In this document: one piece after another, positions 1 through 8,615 of the stretch | Layout of the letters: each line of letters begins with the position of its first letter | How positions within the stretch are numbered: position 1 is the stretch's first letter | Assembly (NCBI GenBank): GCA_947505245.1 | Contig: CANNIZ010000033.1 | Span: 1-48,158 of the forward strand | Direction: 5' to 3' | Length of the DNA stretch: 48,158 nt | DNA from: Pseudomonadota bacterium | GTDB lineage: Bacteria > Myxococcota_A > UBA796 > GCA-2862545 | Program-made: the position numbers and the translations under genes | The notes under the pieces: model-generated | What the model saw: only the letters and a program-made list of their open reading frames with translations | Told to the model about the DNA's origin: nothing | Database searches by the model: none

Positions 1-471
1 CGGTGGCGCTGTGGCGCCGCTGAGGTGGAGGCAGGCGTGACCGACGACGGCGACTCCCTCGTGGTGGACGTCGGCGGCTGGCCGCAGCCCGTGCGCGTGC
101 TCGCCCACCAGGGTGACGCCTGGACCGTGGAGATCGACGACGTCGCAGAGAACTGGCGCGTCGCGCGCGTCGGCGACACGTTCTACGTCCACTTCGGCGA
201 CGGCGAGGCGTTCGTCGAGCGCGTCCCCCGCTTCGTCCCGCCCGAGGCCACAGCCGAGCCCGGCACGCTCGTCGCCACCACCCCGGGAAAGGTCGCGCGG
301 GTCGCGGTGTCTGTAGGGGACGCGGTCGAGAAGGGCACCCTGCTCGTCGTGTTGGAGGCGATGAAGATGGAGCACCCGATCACCGCACCGCTCGCGGGCG
401 TCATCGCGGAGATCCGCGTCCGCGTCGGCGACAACGTCGCGCAGGGCGCGCTCCTCGTGAGACTGCAATGA
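1..471 (+). CDS. Biotin-dependent acyl-CoA carboxylase, biotin-carrier C-terminus (5' partial)
   Basis: The reading frame is open to base 1 with no stop, so this is the 3' end of a longer gene; the GTG at 25 is only an internal codon. The last 70 residues form a biotinyl domain with the biotin-attachment motif EAMKMEHPI, whose second Lys (AMKM) is the expected biotinylated residue, preceded by a Pro/Glu-rich hinge. The roughly 80 residues before it are beta-rich and fit the region between the biotin carboxylase and carrier domains of methylcrotonyl-, propionyl- or geranyl-CoA carboxylase alpha chains. Such subunits carboxylate biotin with ATP and bicarbonate and pass the carboxyl group to a partner beta subunit. 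The substrate cannot be told from this piece. The stop overlaps the next start (ATGA). Confidence 0.85.
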   Translation, partial: RWRCGAAEVEAGVTDDGDSLVVDVGGWPQPVRVLAHQGDAWTVEIDDVAENWRVARVGDTFYVHFGDGEAFVERVPRFVPPEATAEPGTLVATTPGKVARVAVSVGDAVEKGTLLVVLEAMKMEHPITAPLAGVIAEIRVRVGDNVAQGALLVRLQ

Positions 472-1067
472 CGTTGTTCGCGCTGGTGTTCGGCGCCGCC
501 CTCGCGGCGGACGGTGAGCCGACCGGGTCGATCGAGCTCGCGGGCGCCTACTCGCCGGGTCGCACGATCGGCTTCGCGGCCGCGCTGCGCGCCGGGGTGC
601 CCGTCGAGCTCACCCGCGCGAACCTGATGTGGCAGGTCTACCCCGAGCTCTCGTTCCGGTTCGTGAACGTCGGCGCGGGGAACCTCGCCCACCTCGGGAA
701 CATCTCGGCGGCCGCGGGCGGACGCATGTCAGCGGTCGTCTGGAAGGACTCGCCGCGAAAGAAGAAGCGGTTCAAGGGGCGCGAGAAGTACCGCGAGATC
801 GTCGAGCTTGGAGTCCTTGCGCACGGCGGCGTCGGGTTCGACACGCAGCGCGTCGACCCGAGCCTCGACCCGGACGGGCTGTTCGACCCGCGTCCGTACG
901 GCGACGTCGGCTTTTACGGTGCGTACGTCGCGAAGGACTACACGATCGGCGGGCAGGCCACGCAGGCGATCCTGCTGCCGGCGGGGTGGGAGCTTCAGCG
1001 CACGCCGATCACGACGATCGGCATCTACGTGGAGCTTCCGCTGGATCGGCTGATGGGGCTGTTTTAG
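468..1067 (+). CDS. Exported hypothetical protein, possible outer-membrane beta-barrel
   Basis: 199 aa. It starts at an ATG overlapping the previous stop (ATGA), so translation is probably coupled. A short N-terminal hydrophobic stretch ending in ALAADG looks like a signal peptide with cleavage near residue 14. The rest has no transmembrane helix and shows alternating polar/hydrophobic stretches rich in Gly and aromatics, as in small outer-membrane barrels. A basic patch around residues 95-105 (PRKKKRFKGR) is unusual for an exported protein. It ends in a hydrophobic residue, Phe, as many barrels do. No family recognised. The pairing with a carboxylase gene is probably transcriptional rather than functional. 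Confidence 0.6.
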   Translation: MTLFALVFGAALAADGEPTGSIELAGAYSPGRTIGFAAALRAGVPVELTRANLMWQVYPELSFRFVNVGAGNLAHLGNISAAAGGRMSAVVWKDSPRKKKRFKGREKYREIVELGVLAHGGVGFDTQRVDPSLDPDGLFDPRPYGDVGFYGAYVAKDYTIGGQATQAILLPAGWELQRTPITTIGIYVELPLDRLMGLF

Positions 1068-1114
1068 GGGGCCTCGCCCTGCGGAGTTCCGGACGCGAGT
1101 CGCTGGGAGTTGCA

Positions 1115-1639
1115 ATGATCGTATTGGCGGCGCTTGGTTTCGGTTGCTTCCGTACGACCCCGTCGGAGTCGGACACGACGTCGACCCAGGACTCGGACTC
1201 GCCCGCGGTCGCGGAGACCGACACCGTACCCCCGCGCGTTCCGGACCACATCGTCGCGCACCCTTGGTGCTTCATCGGCTGGGACGGCTGCGACCCGGTG
1301 TGCAACAGCGCCAGGGGTCAGGGGGATCCAATCCTTGGCTTTGCGGTATGCGAGGGCACGCCGGCTCCAGCAGCTGCATTTTGTGACGAACGTGGTACGA
1401 GCCCCTTCGTCTGCGACTGGAGCGACGACCCGCCTGCCAGCGACGTCTTCGTGGATCCCGGCTGCGTGATCCTGCAGCCCTGCGACGTGTGGTGCATCGC
1501 CGCGACCGACTACGACGCGTGGTTTGCCGAAAACCCCTACGCCGAGGACAGCGCCGACTGCGACAGTATCGCGCCCTACCCGGGCGATTGTTCAATGCAC
1601 TCGGACGGTACGTGCGCCTGGGTCGAGCCCGCGCCCTGA
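1115..1639 (+). CDS. Small Cys-rich lipoprotein, unknown function
   Basis: 174 aa from the ATG at 1115, with a purine-rich GGGAG stretch about 5 nt upstream; the open frame reaches back to 629 but over the previous gene. The N-terminus is a lipoprotein signal (lipobox LGFGC, Cys11), followed by a Ser/Thr/Asp-rich linker typical of secreted lipoproteins here. Thirteen cysteines in total, including the lipidated one, suggest a disulfide-stabilised periplasmic or surface domain. I do not recognise the family. Linker style and Cys content resemble the lipoprotein at 35266-36072, though I see no clear alignment. It follows the previous gene by 47 bases and may share its transcript. Confidence 0.6.
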   Translation: MIVLAALGFGCFRTTPSESDTTSTQDSDSPAVAETDTVPPRVPDHIVAHPWCFIGWDGCDPVCNSARGQGDPILGFAVCEGTPAPAAAFCDERGTSPFVCDWSDDPPASDVFVDPGCVILQPCDVWCIAATDYDAWFAENPYAEDSADCDSIAPYPGDCSMHSDGTCAWVEPAP

Positions 1640-2032
1640 CGGCGCGGCGCGGACGACTTGATCCCTTCTGGACAGGGGCGGCCACAACCCCGACCAAGTC
1701 GACCATGGTGCCCTGAGTGGCCGCGGCGCCGTGGAGAGCTGCTCCAAGGTGAAACACTCGATCAAGGCCGAGAAGGCAAGCGACGACGACGGTCCGGACA
1801 ACGCCTGCGCGAAATCCGCCGCCGCGGCGGCGTCTTGGCGTGATGGTCGAGGCGTGACGGTCGGTGGGCCTTGAAGTCGGTGTTGTAGGCGTCAGTACGA
1901 CATCATCCTTGAAAACCGATCGACAATCGATCAGTCTTCATGGTGCTTTCGCTCATGTCCCTTCGTTCCTGCACAATTTACGCGATCCCCTCCTCCGCCT
2001 GGGGCGAGCACGGCCGCGTCGCTTCGTCGGCT
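1640..2032. other. Intergenic region without a convincing gene
   Basis: 393 bases between convergent genes. One plus-strand frame (about 1662-1874) is open with plausible codons but lacks an ATG/GTG with a Shine-Dalgarno sequence and matches nothing I recognise; it could be a gene remnant. Bases 1890-1990 are clearly less GC-rich than the surroundings. Nothing else was identified. Confidence 0.4.
1918..1932. repeat. Short perfect inverted repeat
   Basis: GATCGA, 3-nt spacer CAA, TCGATC, in the AT-richer part of the intergenic region. It could be a small operator or chance; there is no U-tract for a terminator. Confidence 0.25.
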
Positions 2033-3211
2033 CTATTCAACCTCGATCCACACGAGCTGGGACGCCGGCTCGAACACCCCGTCCGCCGCGGGGATGCCCG
2101 CAAGCTCGTTCGGCACCGTCCACGTCTGCCCCGTGAACGAGACCACGCTCACCGACCACGCGCCCTTCGGGAGCTCCGTCGGGTTCATGACGATCTCCTC
2201 ATTGCCGTCCGCGAGCGTGTGCGACGCCGCCGGCAGCCACGCGACCTCGAGCGACGGGAAGAACGCCGTCTCCCCAGGCAACACCAGCCCCGTGAGCGCG
2301 TATGCCGGGCTCGGCACGGCCTCCGCCGCCCACGACTCGCCCTCGGCGAGATCGTTCGCGAACACGAGCGCGCCGCTGTCATCGACGCCCGGGACGCCCA
2401 GGTACTCGAGGTACACCTTCGGCCACAGGTCCTTCAAACCGAGCGCGCCGAACGAGGGGTGCGGGTCGAACTCGCCGTCGCCGTCGGCGTCCGGGGCCTG
2501 CACCGGGAAGATCGCCCCACACGAACCGGGCCCGAACGACGTAGGTCCGGGCAGCGTGTACACCGCGGACCCGATGCCTTGGGCCACGAGCGTAACCCGC
2601 TGTGACGTGGGATCGGTCAGCGTGCCCAACGGGTCGACGCTGTTGCCGCCCGACCCGAAGCCCGCGATCGTGAACGCGGGTCGCTCGAACGGGAGCGTGG
2701 TGCCGAGGAGCACGGACACGTCGTCCGCGTAGGCGCCGTCGGCGACGACGACCGTGCCGAGGGTCCGCGAGTCGAGGTCGGCGAGGTGCGCGCCGGCGAC
2801 GTCCCCGCAGGTGGCGCCGCTCATCGCGTCGACGAACGGGCTGAAATTGCGATCCACGTCCATCATCGCGGTGACGATCCATTCGCCGTTCGGGACGCCG
2901 CTCACGCTGTACGGAGCCGACATCGCGCCGGTGCCGTCCGACGTGAACGCCTCAGCGGGCACGGTTCCGACGGTGAACGGGCGGCCCGTGCCGTACGGGG
3001 GCATCGGGTTCGCCGCGTCCGTGACGAACACCATCGCGGGGCCGGGCGTCTCGACGGGGCCGCCGAGCACGAGGGTTCCGCTGATCACGTTCGCGGGGAA
3101 CTCCTGGGCCCCGGTGAACGGGTCGGTCGCCGGGACGATCGGGGCCTTGTAGTCGCAACCAGAGGCGACCACGACGATGAGCAGGCTGCCAACGGAATTC
3201 ATCGTTTTCAT
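2033..3211 (-). CDS. Lipoprotein of the TonB-receptor/M16-peptidase operon
   Basis: 392 aa from the ATG at 3211, two bases after the receptor stop; a second ATG at 3202 is equally possible. The longer open frame to 3448 overlaps the receptor and is rejected. The N-terminus is a lipoprotein signal with lipobox VASGC. The mature protein is neutral to acidic, without membrane segments, with several beta-rich stretches; an Asp-rich segment (DADGDGEFDPHP) could bind calcium. I do not recognise a family. As last gene of a tight operon with a TonB-dependent receptor, it may be a surface-exposed substrate-capturing lipoprotein, as SusD or HmuY-like proteins are for other receptors; that role rests on position only. 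Confidence 0.75.
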   Translation of the reverse strand: MKTMNSVGSLLIVVVASGCDYKAPIVPATDPFTGAQEFPANVISGTLVLGGPVETPGPAMVFVTDAANPMPPYGTGRPFTVGTVPAEAFTSDGTGAMSAPYSVSGVPNGEWIVTAMMDVDRNFSPFVDAMSGATCGDVAGAHLADLDSRTLGTVVVADGAYADDVSVLLGTTLPFERPAFTIAGFGSGGNSVDPLGTLTDPTSQRVTLVAQGIGSAVYTLPGPTSFGPGSCGAIFPVQAPDADGDGEFDPHPSFGALGLKDLWPKVYLEYLGVPGVDDSGALVFANDLAEGESWAAEAVPSPAYALTGLVLPGETAFFPSLEVAWLPAASHTLADGNEEIVMNPTELPKGAWSVSVVSFTGQTWTVPNELAGIPAADGVFEPASQLVWIEVE

Positions 3212-3213
3212 TT

Positions 3214-5805
3214 TCAAAACCGGTAGCTCAGGGTGCCGTAGACGCGCGGTCCGACGGGCTGCCCCTTTGGGTGTTCTTTGAACGCGTCGCCGAGGAACGC
3301 GCCGAGGTTCCACGCGCCGACGCCCACCTCGACGTCCTCGCCGGGGATCGGCCGCGCGACGAGCTTGGCGTTCCACACGATGCGCCCGTCGATCGGCTGC
3401 TCCACGGTGGTGAGCGCGCCCGCGTCGTCGAACGTGCGCAGCCGCCACACCTGCGCCGACGACCAGCTCCCGTGCAGGGCGAAGTCGATGTCGAACGGGG
3501 TGCGGTAGGTGAAGCCGCCGTTGATCTTCGCGGCCGAGGTGGACTTGTCGCGCACCGGCGACTGCCCGGGCGAGGTGACGTCGATGCGCTGGAGATCGAC
3601 GTTTGCGTAGACGTCGAGGCCGTCGGTGGGGAACAGCTCGGCCTCCGCTTCGATGCCGTAGCCGAGGTACTGGTCGGGCACGTTCACCCAGCCCGTGGTG
3701 CCAGCGAGGAAGCCGCCCTCCTCGGCGTTGTAGGCGAGGTCCGCGACCGAGGGCGCGTCCAGGCTCGACAGGTACACGATGTCTGTCAGGCGGTTCGCAT
3801 AAAGTGTGAGATCGGCCGTGTGGTAGCTCGTCGACTCGTCGTGAAGCCCGACCTCACCGGTGACGATGCGCTCGGGACGCAGCGTCGTGCTGCCGTAGTC
3901 GCGCACGTAGGCGACGTCCGTGTCGGTCGGGAGCGTCCACGCCATGTAGCTCTCGATGTGGTTCGGCGCGCGAAACGCGGTGCCACCGGTGGCCCGCAGG
4001 CTCGTGTGCGGGGCGACGCGCGCGATGATGGCGCCGCGCGGCGACAGCGTCTCCGACAGCGGCAGCAGCGGGTGCTGGTCGGCGCGCAGCGACGCGACGA
4101 GCTTGATCTTGTCGATGGTGGCTTCGTCCTGGACGAAGGCGCTGCCGTGGTGCTCGGAGACGACGTCGGTGATGAACCCCGGCATGTCCGTGCGCTTGTA
4201 CCGATACCCGATGCCCGCGTTCAGCCGGTGGTGGATTGCGCCCGTGTCGACCTTGCCGTTCGCCTCGGCCTCGACGTCGATGACGTCGGAGTCGACGGTG
4301 GACCCGAGCGTGCGGATCCAGTCCTTCGGTTCGGCCCACGCGCCCGCTTCGCCGTTGAGCGAGTTCCAGAACGCGCGAACGTGCACCGGACCGGACGCGG
4401 CGTCGCCGCGGAGCCACGTGCTGCGCTGGTCGAGGTAGAAGTCGCCGAGCGCGCCGAGGTTGTAGAACTCGGAGACGCCGTCGACGAACCCGCCCGAGAC
4501 CGACGCGAAGCTCTCCTTGCCGAACGTGCGGTCGATGCGGCCGGTCGCATGTAGCGCCTGCTGGCCGAGGTCCTGGTTCGCGACCGGGAAGTCCATCGAC
4601 TCCGTGTTCGGGTCGACCTCTTTCGCCCAGCGCCCGGCCCGATCGTAGCCGACGGACGCGCGCCAGGACGTGCGGTCGCGGCGCCCCGACAGCAGCGCGT
4701 TGCCCGACGCGTAGCCGGTGGTGCCGGCGTCGACGCGCACCTCGTTCTTCCCGTCACCCGGCGTGCGCGTGATGATGTTCACCACGCCCGTCACGGCGTT
4801 GGCGCCGTAGACGGCCGAGCCGGGGCCGCGGATGATCTCGATGCGCTCGATCTCGTCGAGCGACACCGTGAGCGTGTTCCACAACGTGGTGCCGAGGAAG
4901 TCCACGTACGTGGAGCGGCCGTCGAGCAGGATCAGCACCTTGTTGTTGATCTCGCGGTTGAACCCGCGGATGGACAGGTCCGTCTGGCCCGACGCGAGGC
5001 TCATCGCGTCCACGCCGACGACCTGGCGCAGCAGATCGGGCACCGAGGTGGCGCCCGACAGGCGGATGTCCTCTTCGGTGAGCACGGTGACCGCGGACGG
5101 CGAGTCGATCGGCTCCTGGCCGTAGCGCGACGCGGTGACGACGATGCGCGTGTAGGCGTCTTCGATGAGGTCGACGGCGGGCAGGTCGGGGAGGTCGGGC
5201 GGCGGCGGCGCGACCACGACTGCGCCTTCGACGGGCGTGCCTTCAACCTGAGTACCCTCGACGGGAGCGCCCTCTGTCGGCACGAGGACCGACCCCTCGG
5301 CGATCGCGGCGGTGAGCGCGTCAACCTCGTCGAGTTTGGCGCGCACCTCCGTCGACAGCGCCTGCAGGCGCTCAAGGACCTCTGGTGCGACCGCTGAGCC
5401 GCTGGTGGTGGGCGTCGGAGCGGGTGCTACCGGGGCCACGACAGGCGTCCGCTCCTGCTGGAGTCGGGCCTCGATCACCGCGATCACGGGCGTAACGTCG
5501 CCAGCCTTGTCGGGGGCGGCGTCGGCGAACAGCTTGTAGTACGACAACGCGTTCGTCAGGTCGTCGAGGTCCTGGTAGGTGCGCGCGATGTTGTAGAGCG
5601 TCGACGGGTGCGGGTACGCCTCCTGCGCGGCGAGGAAGTGCTGGAGCGCCACCTCGTACTGGCGGGCCTTCGCGGACTCGAGGCCCTCGACGAAGTGGCG
5701 GCGCGCGTCGTCTTTTGGATCGGCGAACGCGACGGTGGGGACGAGCAGAGCGAGGGTAAGGAGGACGATGCGACGCAAGGCGGGGCTCCGGGCGGTCACC
5801 GGCAT
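3214..5805 (-). CDS. TonB-dependent outer-membrane receptor with N-terminal TPR domain
   Basis: 863 aa. A signal peptide ends near AFA (residue 28). Residues about 30-110 are TPR-like helical repeats (FVEGLESAKARQYEVALQHF and following), then a Pro/Val-rich linker to about 210. The plug begins near residue 218 with the typical IVVTASR, followed by SIRGF, VLILLDGR, ERIEIIRGP and GVVNIITRTP. The barrel fills the rest and ends in YRF, the usual C-terminal aromatic. Receptors of this type take up substrates through the outer membrane using TonB energy; the N-terminal TPR is an addition facing the periplasm. The start is uncertain: the ATG at 5805 has AGG directly adjacent, whereas a TTG at 5778 has GGAG 7 nt upstream and gives a tighter signal peptide. 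It lies 12 nt after the M16 gene. No TonB box was assigned. Confidence 0.93.
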   Translation of the reverse strand: MPVTARSPALRRIVLLTLALLVPTVAFADPKDDARRHFVEGLESAKARQYEVALQHFLAAQEAYPHPSTLYNIARTYQDLDDLTNALSYYKLFADAAPDKAGDVTPVIAVIEARLQQERTPVVAPVAPAPTPTTSGSAVAPEVLERLQALSTEVRAKLDEVDALTAAIAEGSVLVPTEGAPVEGTQVEGTPVEGAVVVAPPPPDLPDLPAVDLIEDAYTRIVVTASRYGQEPIDSPSAVTVLTEEDIRLSGATSVPDLLRQVVGVDAMSLASGQTDLSIRGFNREINNKVLILLDGRSTYVDFLGTTLWNTLTVSLDEIERIEIIRGPGSAVYGANAVTGVVNIITRTPGDGKNEVRVDAGTTGYASGNALLSGRRDRTSWRASVGYDRAGRWAKEVDPNTESMDFPVANQDLGQQALHATGRIDRTFGKESFASVSGGFVDGVSEFYNLGALGDFYLDQRSTWLRGDAASGPVHVRAFWNSLNGEAGAWAEPKDWIRTLGSTVDSDVIDVEAEANGKVDTGAIHHRLNAGIGYRYKRTDMPGFITDVVSEHHGSAFVQDEATIDKIKLVASLRADQHPLLPLSETLSPRGAIIARVAPHTSLRATGGTAFRAPNHIESYMAWTLPTDTDVAYVRDYGSTTLRPERIVTGEVGLHDESTSYHTADLTLYANRLTDIVYLSSLDAPSVADLAYNAEEGGFLAGTTGWVNVPDQYLGYGIEAEAELFPTDGLDVYANVDLQRIDVTSPGQSPVRDKSTSAAKINGGFTYRTPFDIDFALHGSWSSAQVWRLRTFDDAGALTTVEQPIDGRIVWNAKLVARPIPGEDVEVGVGAWNLGAFLGDAFKEHPKGQPVGPRVYGTLSYRF

Positions 5806-5817
5806 CCTACGATAGAT

Positions 5818-8580
5818 TCACAAAAGCGGCGCGACGAGCGGCTTCACCACCGCCTCCGGGCCCACGACGGTGACGATCTCGTGCCCGACACACTGAGCGA
5901 GCGTGGTTTGGAGATCCGCCGGCGCGACCTTCTCGAGGCGATCGCGACGACCGAACACCGCGACCAGGCCGCCGGCGTCATACCCCTCGACCAGCCGATC
6001 GACGACGTCATCGCCGGTGTGCCAGGCGAGCGGGAGCGTGGCCGCCCGGTGGACCTTGACCGCCGCCACGAGGTCCGCTGGCGCGGCGCGCTGCAGGCTC
6101 GCGAACGACTCCAACACGGCGCGCGCGGCTTGACCGGCCTGCGCGGGCGCCACCGTCGCCCTCACCGAAAGCACGTCCGGGGCACCCGGCGCGTGGATCA
6201 GCCGCACGGCCGGCGTATACGTGAGCCCAGAACCCTCGCGGAGGGACGTCCACGCGAGCTGCTCCACGGTGCCGCGCAGCACGTGCCCGACCTCATCGTT
6301 GAACGGCTTCACCTGGCAGGCCACCTCCACCGTCGCGAGGGCGCCCGTGGCGTCGAACACCTGCACGGAACGCGCCGCGGCAGCGGTGGCCGGCGACAGC
6401 GGAGGCGCCGCGGGGATCGGCTTCTTTGGCTGCTTCCACGACGCGAACCGCGTCCGGGCGTAGGACAAGACCTCGTCCGGGTTGACGCGGCCAACCACGA
6501 TCAGCGTGGCGTTGTCGGGGCGGTAGACGTTCTGGACCCAACGATCGAGCTCGTTGGCGTCCACCAGCTGCGCACGATCGACCCACGCCTCCACGCCTAG
6601 ACCCAGCGGGTGGCCTGCGTACAAGTGCGCGTCGCGGGCGGCCTGCGCGCGGCTCGCGGGGTCGGCCGCCATCGCTTCGGCGACGTCCTGCCAGCCGTGC
6701 AGCGCGTCGGGGCGCCAGTCCTCCACCGCCTCCGCGCTCATCGCGAATCGTCCGAGCAGGTAGAGCGCATCGTCCACGTTTCCCGACGACGTCGTGAGGT
6801 GAGCCGTGCGCGACACCGCTGAGGTCGTCACGTCCCACTCCGCTCCGATGGCGAGCTTCGCGATCCCGAAGCTGAACGGCAACGGCTCGGGATGAAATCC
6901 CGTCACGCTCCACGCGAGCGCGTCGGTTCCGACTTCAGGCTCGGTCACCCAGCCGCCGCCGAACCGGAGCGCCACGTGGGCGAGCGGGGCGTCGCCGTAA
7001 GGGTAGACGACCACTTTCATACCGTTCGGAAGCGTCTCCTGGCGGAGGGTGGCGAGCGCGAACGGCTCGCCGACAGGCGTTTGGCTCGACGCCGCGACCA
7101 ACGGCAGCTGCCGAACCAGCCCGTCCGCCGGTGGGGGCGCGCTCGCCGACCAGGCGCTCTCACGCTCCGAGGCGCCCTCGTCAGCACCGCTCACGTCGGC
7201 GCCCGGCGGCAGGAACACCGCGTAGACCATGCGCTCGGGCGACAGCCACGTCTTGGAGAGCGCGTCGGCCGAGGTGAGGTCGAACTTCTCGAGCTGGGTG
7301 AGCGAGTCCGTGGACCACGTCGGCGACCCGATGATGTGCGAATACAGGACCGGATCGATCGACGACGTGTCCCACGGACCGGCCGGCACGTCGAAGCGCC
7401 GCAGCGTCTCGCCAAACAGCGCTGACCGCGCCTGATCGAACTGCCCATGCGCGAGATCCGTCGACAACACCTCCACGGGACGCCCGGCGCGCACCTCGCG
7501 CAACACGCGCTCCAGCGAAGCGCGCGGGGCCAGGGTGAGCGCGCAGGTCGCCAAGGAGGCGCGCAGACCAGGCTGGTAGGCGCACGACACGTCGAGCAGG
7601 CCCCGCGTCCCGAGGCGCTGGTCGACCTGTTCAAGAGAGGACCGCAGGTACATCACAGCGATGCGCGCCCCGAGATCGTTGGCCGAATAGCCGGGCGGCA
7701 TCGACCACCCGAGCAGCACCACCGGGCGCTCGATCGGCAGCTGCTGGGTTCCCGCGTCGGCGCGCACCGGCGCGACCGGAGCCGAAGACGCTGCGACTGC
7801 GCGCGGCGAGCAATCCCCCTTCTTGGGGAAGGCGCCGGACCGGTCCTTGTAGAGCAGATCCTCGCCGAACGCCTTCTCGAGCATCGGCTGAAGCGTTCGG
7901 GCGTTCACGTCACCTGCGATCGCCACCGTGACGTTCTCGGGCCGATACCAGGTGCCGCGCCAGGTGTTCAGCTCCGACAGGCCGATCGACGCGAGGTCGC
8001 CCTCCGAGGCCGACGAGGCCGTCGAGTACGGGTGGCCCGCGGGAAACAGGACCGTGCGCAGCACCGCGTTCGCGTCGACCGCGCCTCCACCGAGCCCCTC
8101 GGCGAGCTCGCGATGGACGACGGTGCGCTCGGTCGCCAAGGCCGCGTCATCGAGCCCCGCGATGGGGTCGACCAGCCGCGCCGCCTCGAGCGCGAGCAGC
8201 TCTGGCAGCGCCTGTACCGGCCCGATCGTGGTGAACGCGGTCGTGTCGAGCATCGTCCAGCCGTTGTACTCCGCGCCCAGGCTGAGCAGGCGCTCGCGGA
8301 CCGTCGCTCCGCCCCCCGGACGAGCCAGGAACCACGCATGTTCCAGCAGGTGCGGCGTCTGGCCAGCGCGGGCGTCCGCGTCACCGAACCCACCGTCCAC
8401 CACCGTCGTCACGCTCGCGAGGTGCTGCCGGCTGTCGTTCTGGATGGTGACGCGCAGCCCCGAGGGGAAACACAGCTCGGACACAAACGAGTCCGGTTCG
8501 GGCACGACGAGGGTGAACGCGGGAGGCTCGTCCGCGCGGGCGCTCGGGATGAACCAGGAGATGGCAAGGACGATTTTCAT
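5818..8580 (-). CDS. Periplasmic M16 family zinc metallopeptidase, two-domain
   Basis: 920 aa from the ATG at 8580; the frame extends to 8832 but over the neighbouring gene. A signal peptide ends near SARA (residue 19). The zinc site is intact in the first half: H77-L-L-E80-H81, then E158 in VVHRELAE, matching HxxEH-x76-E of the insulinase/pitrilysin family. A second M16 unit begins around residue 495 (LPNGMKVVVYPYG) and lacks the HxxEH motif, as in the inactive half of other M16 peptidases. These enzymes cleave peptides or small proteins inside a closed chamber. Next to a TonB receptor it recalls FusC, the periplasmic M16 peptidase of ferredoxin import by Pectobacterium, or a general peptide scavenger. 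It sits 35 nt after the TPR gene and 12 nt before the receptor gene. Confidence 0.93.
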   Translation of the reverse strand: MKIVLAISWFIPSARADEPPAFTLVVPEPDSFVSELCFPSGLRVTIQNDSRQHLASVTTVVDGGFGDADARAGQTPHLLEHAWFLARPGGGATVRERLLSLGAEYNGWTMLDTTAFTTIGPVQALPELLALEAARLVDPIAGLDDAALATERTVVHRELAEGLGGGAVDANAVLRTVLFPAGHPYSTASSASEGDLASIGLSELNTWRGTWYRPENVTVAIAGDVNARTLQPMLEKAFGEDLLYKDRSGAFPKKGDCSPRAVAASSAPVAPVRADAGTQQLPIERPVVLLGWSMPPGYSANDLGARIAVMYLRSSLEQVDQRLGTRGLLDVSCAYQPGLRASLATCALTLAPRASLERVLREVRAGRPVEVLSTDLAHGQFDQARSALFGETLRRFDVPAGPWDTSSIDPVLYSHIIGSPTWSTDSLTQLEKFDLTSADALSKTWLSPERMVYAVFLPPGADVSGADEGASERESAWSASAPPPADGLVRQLPLVAASSQTPVGEPFALATLRQETLPNGMKVVVYPYGDAPLAHVALRFGGGWVTEPEVGTDALAWSVTGFHPEPLPFSFGIAKLAIGAEWDVTTSAVSRTAHLTTSSGNVDDALYLLGRFAMSAEAVEDWRPDALHGWQDVAEAMAADPASRAQAARDAHLYAGHPLGLGVEAWVDRAQLVDANELDRWVQNVYRPDNATLIVVGRVNPDEVLSYARTRFASWKQPKKPIPAAPPLSPATAAAARSVQVFDATGALATVEVACQVKPFNDEVGHVLRGTVEQLAWTSLREGSGLTYTPAVRLIHAPGAPDVLSVRATVAPAQAGQAARAVLESFASLQRAAPADLVAAVKVHRAATLPLAWHTGDDVVDRLVEGYDAGGLVAVFGRRDRLEKVAPADLQTTLAQCVGHEIVTVVGPEAVVKPLVAPLL

Positions 8581-8615
8581 GGACGGATGCTCGCTTATCG
8601 CGACACCTGCGTCAA

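Noticed and set aside
1658..1874. Small gene or gene remnant after the first lipoprotein
   Set aside because: Open in more than one frame, but without start signals or any recognisable family; kept only as a note in the intergenic entry.
3271..4554. Long plus-strand frame inside the TonB receptor gene
   Set aside because: A high-GC shadow frame: Arg/Val/Asp-biased, no domain, opposite a receptor with clear family motifs.
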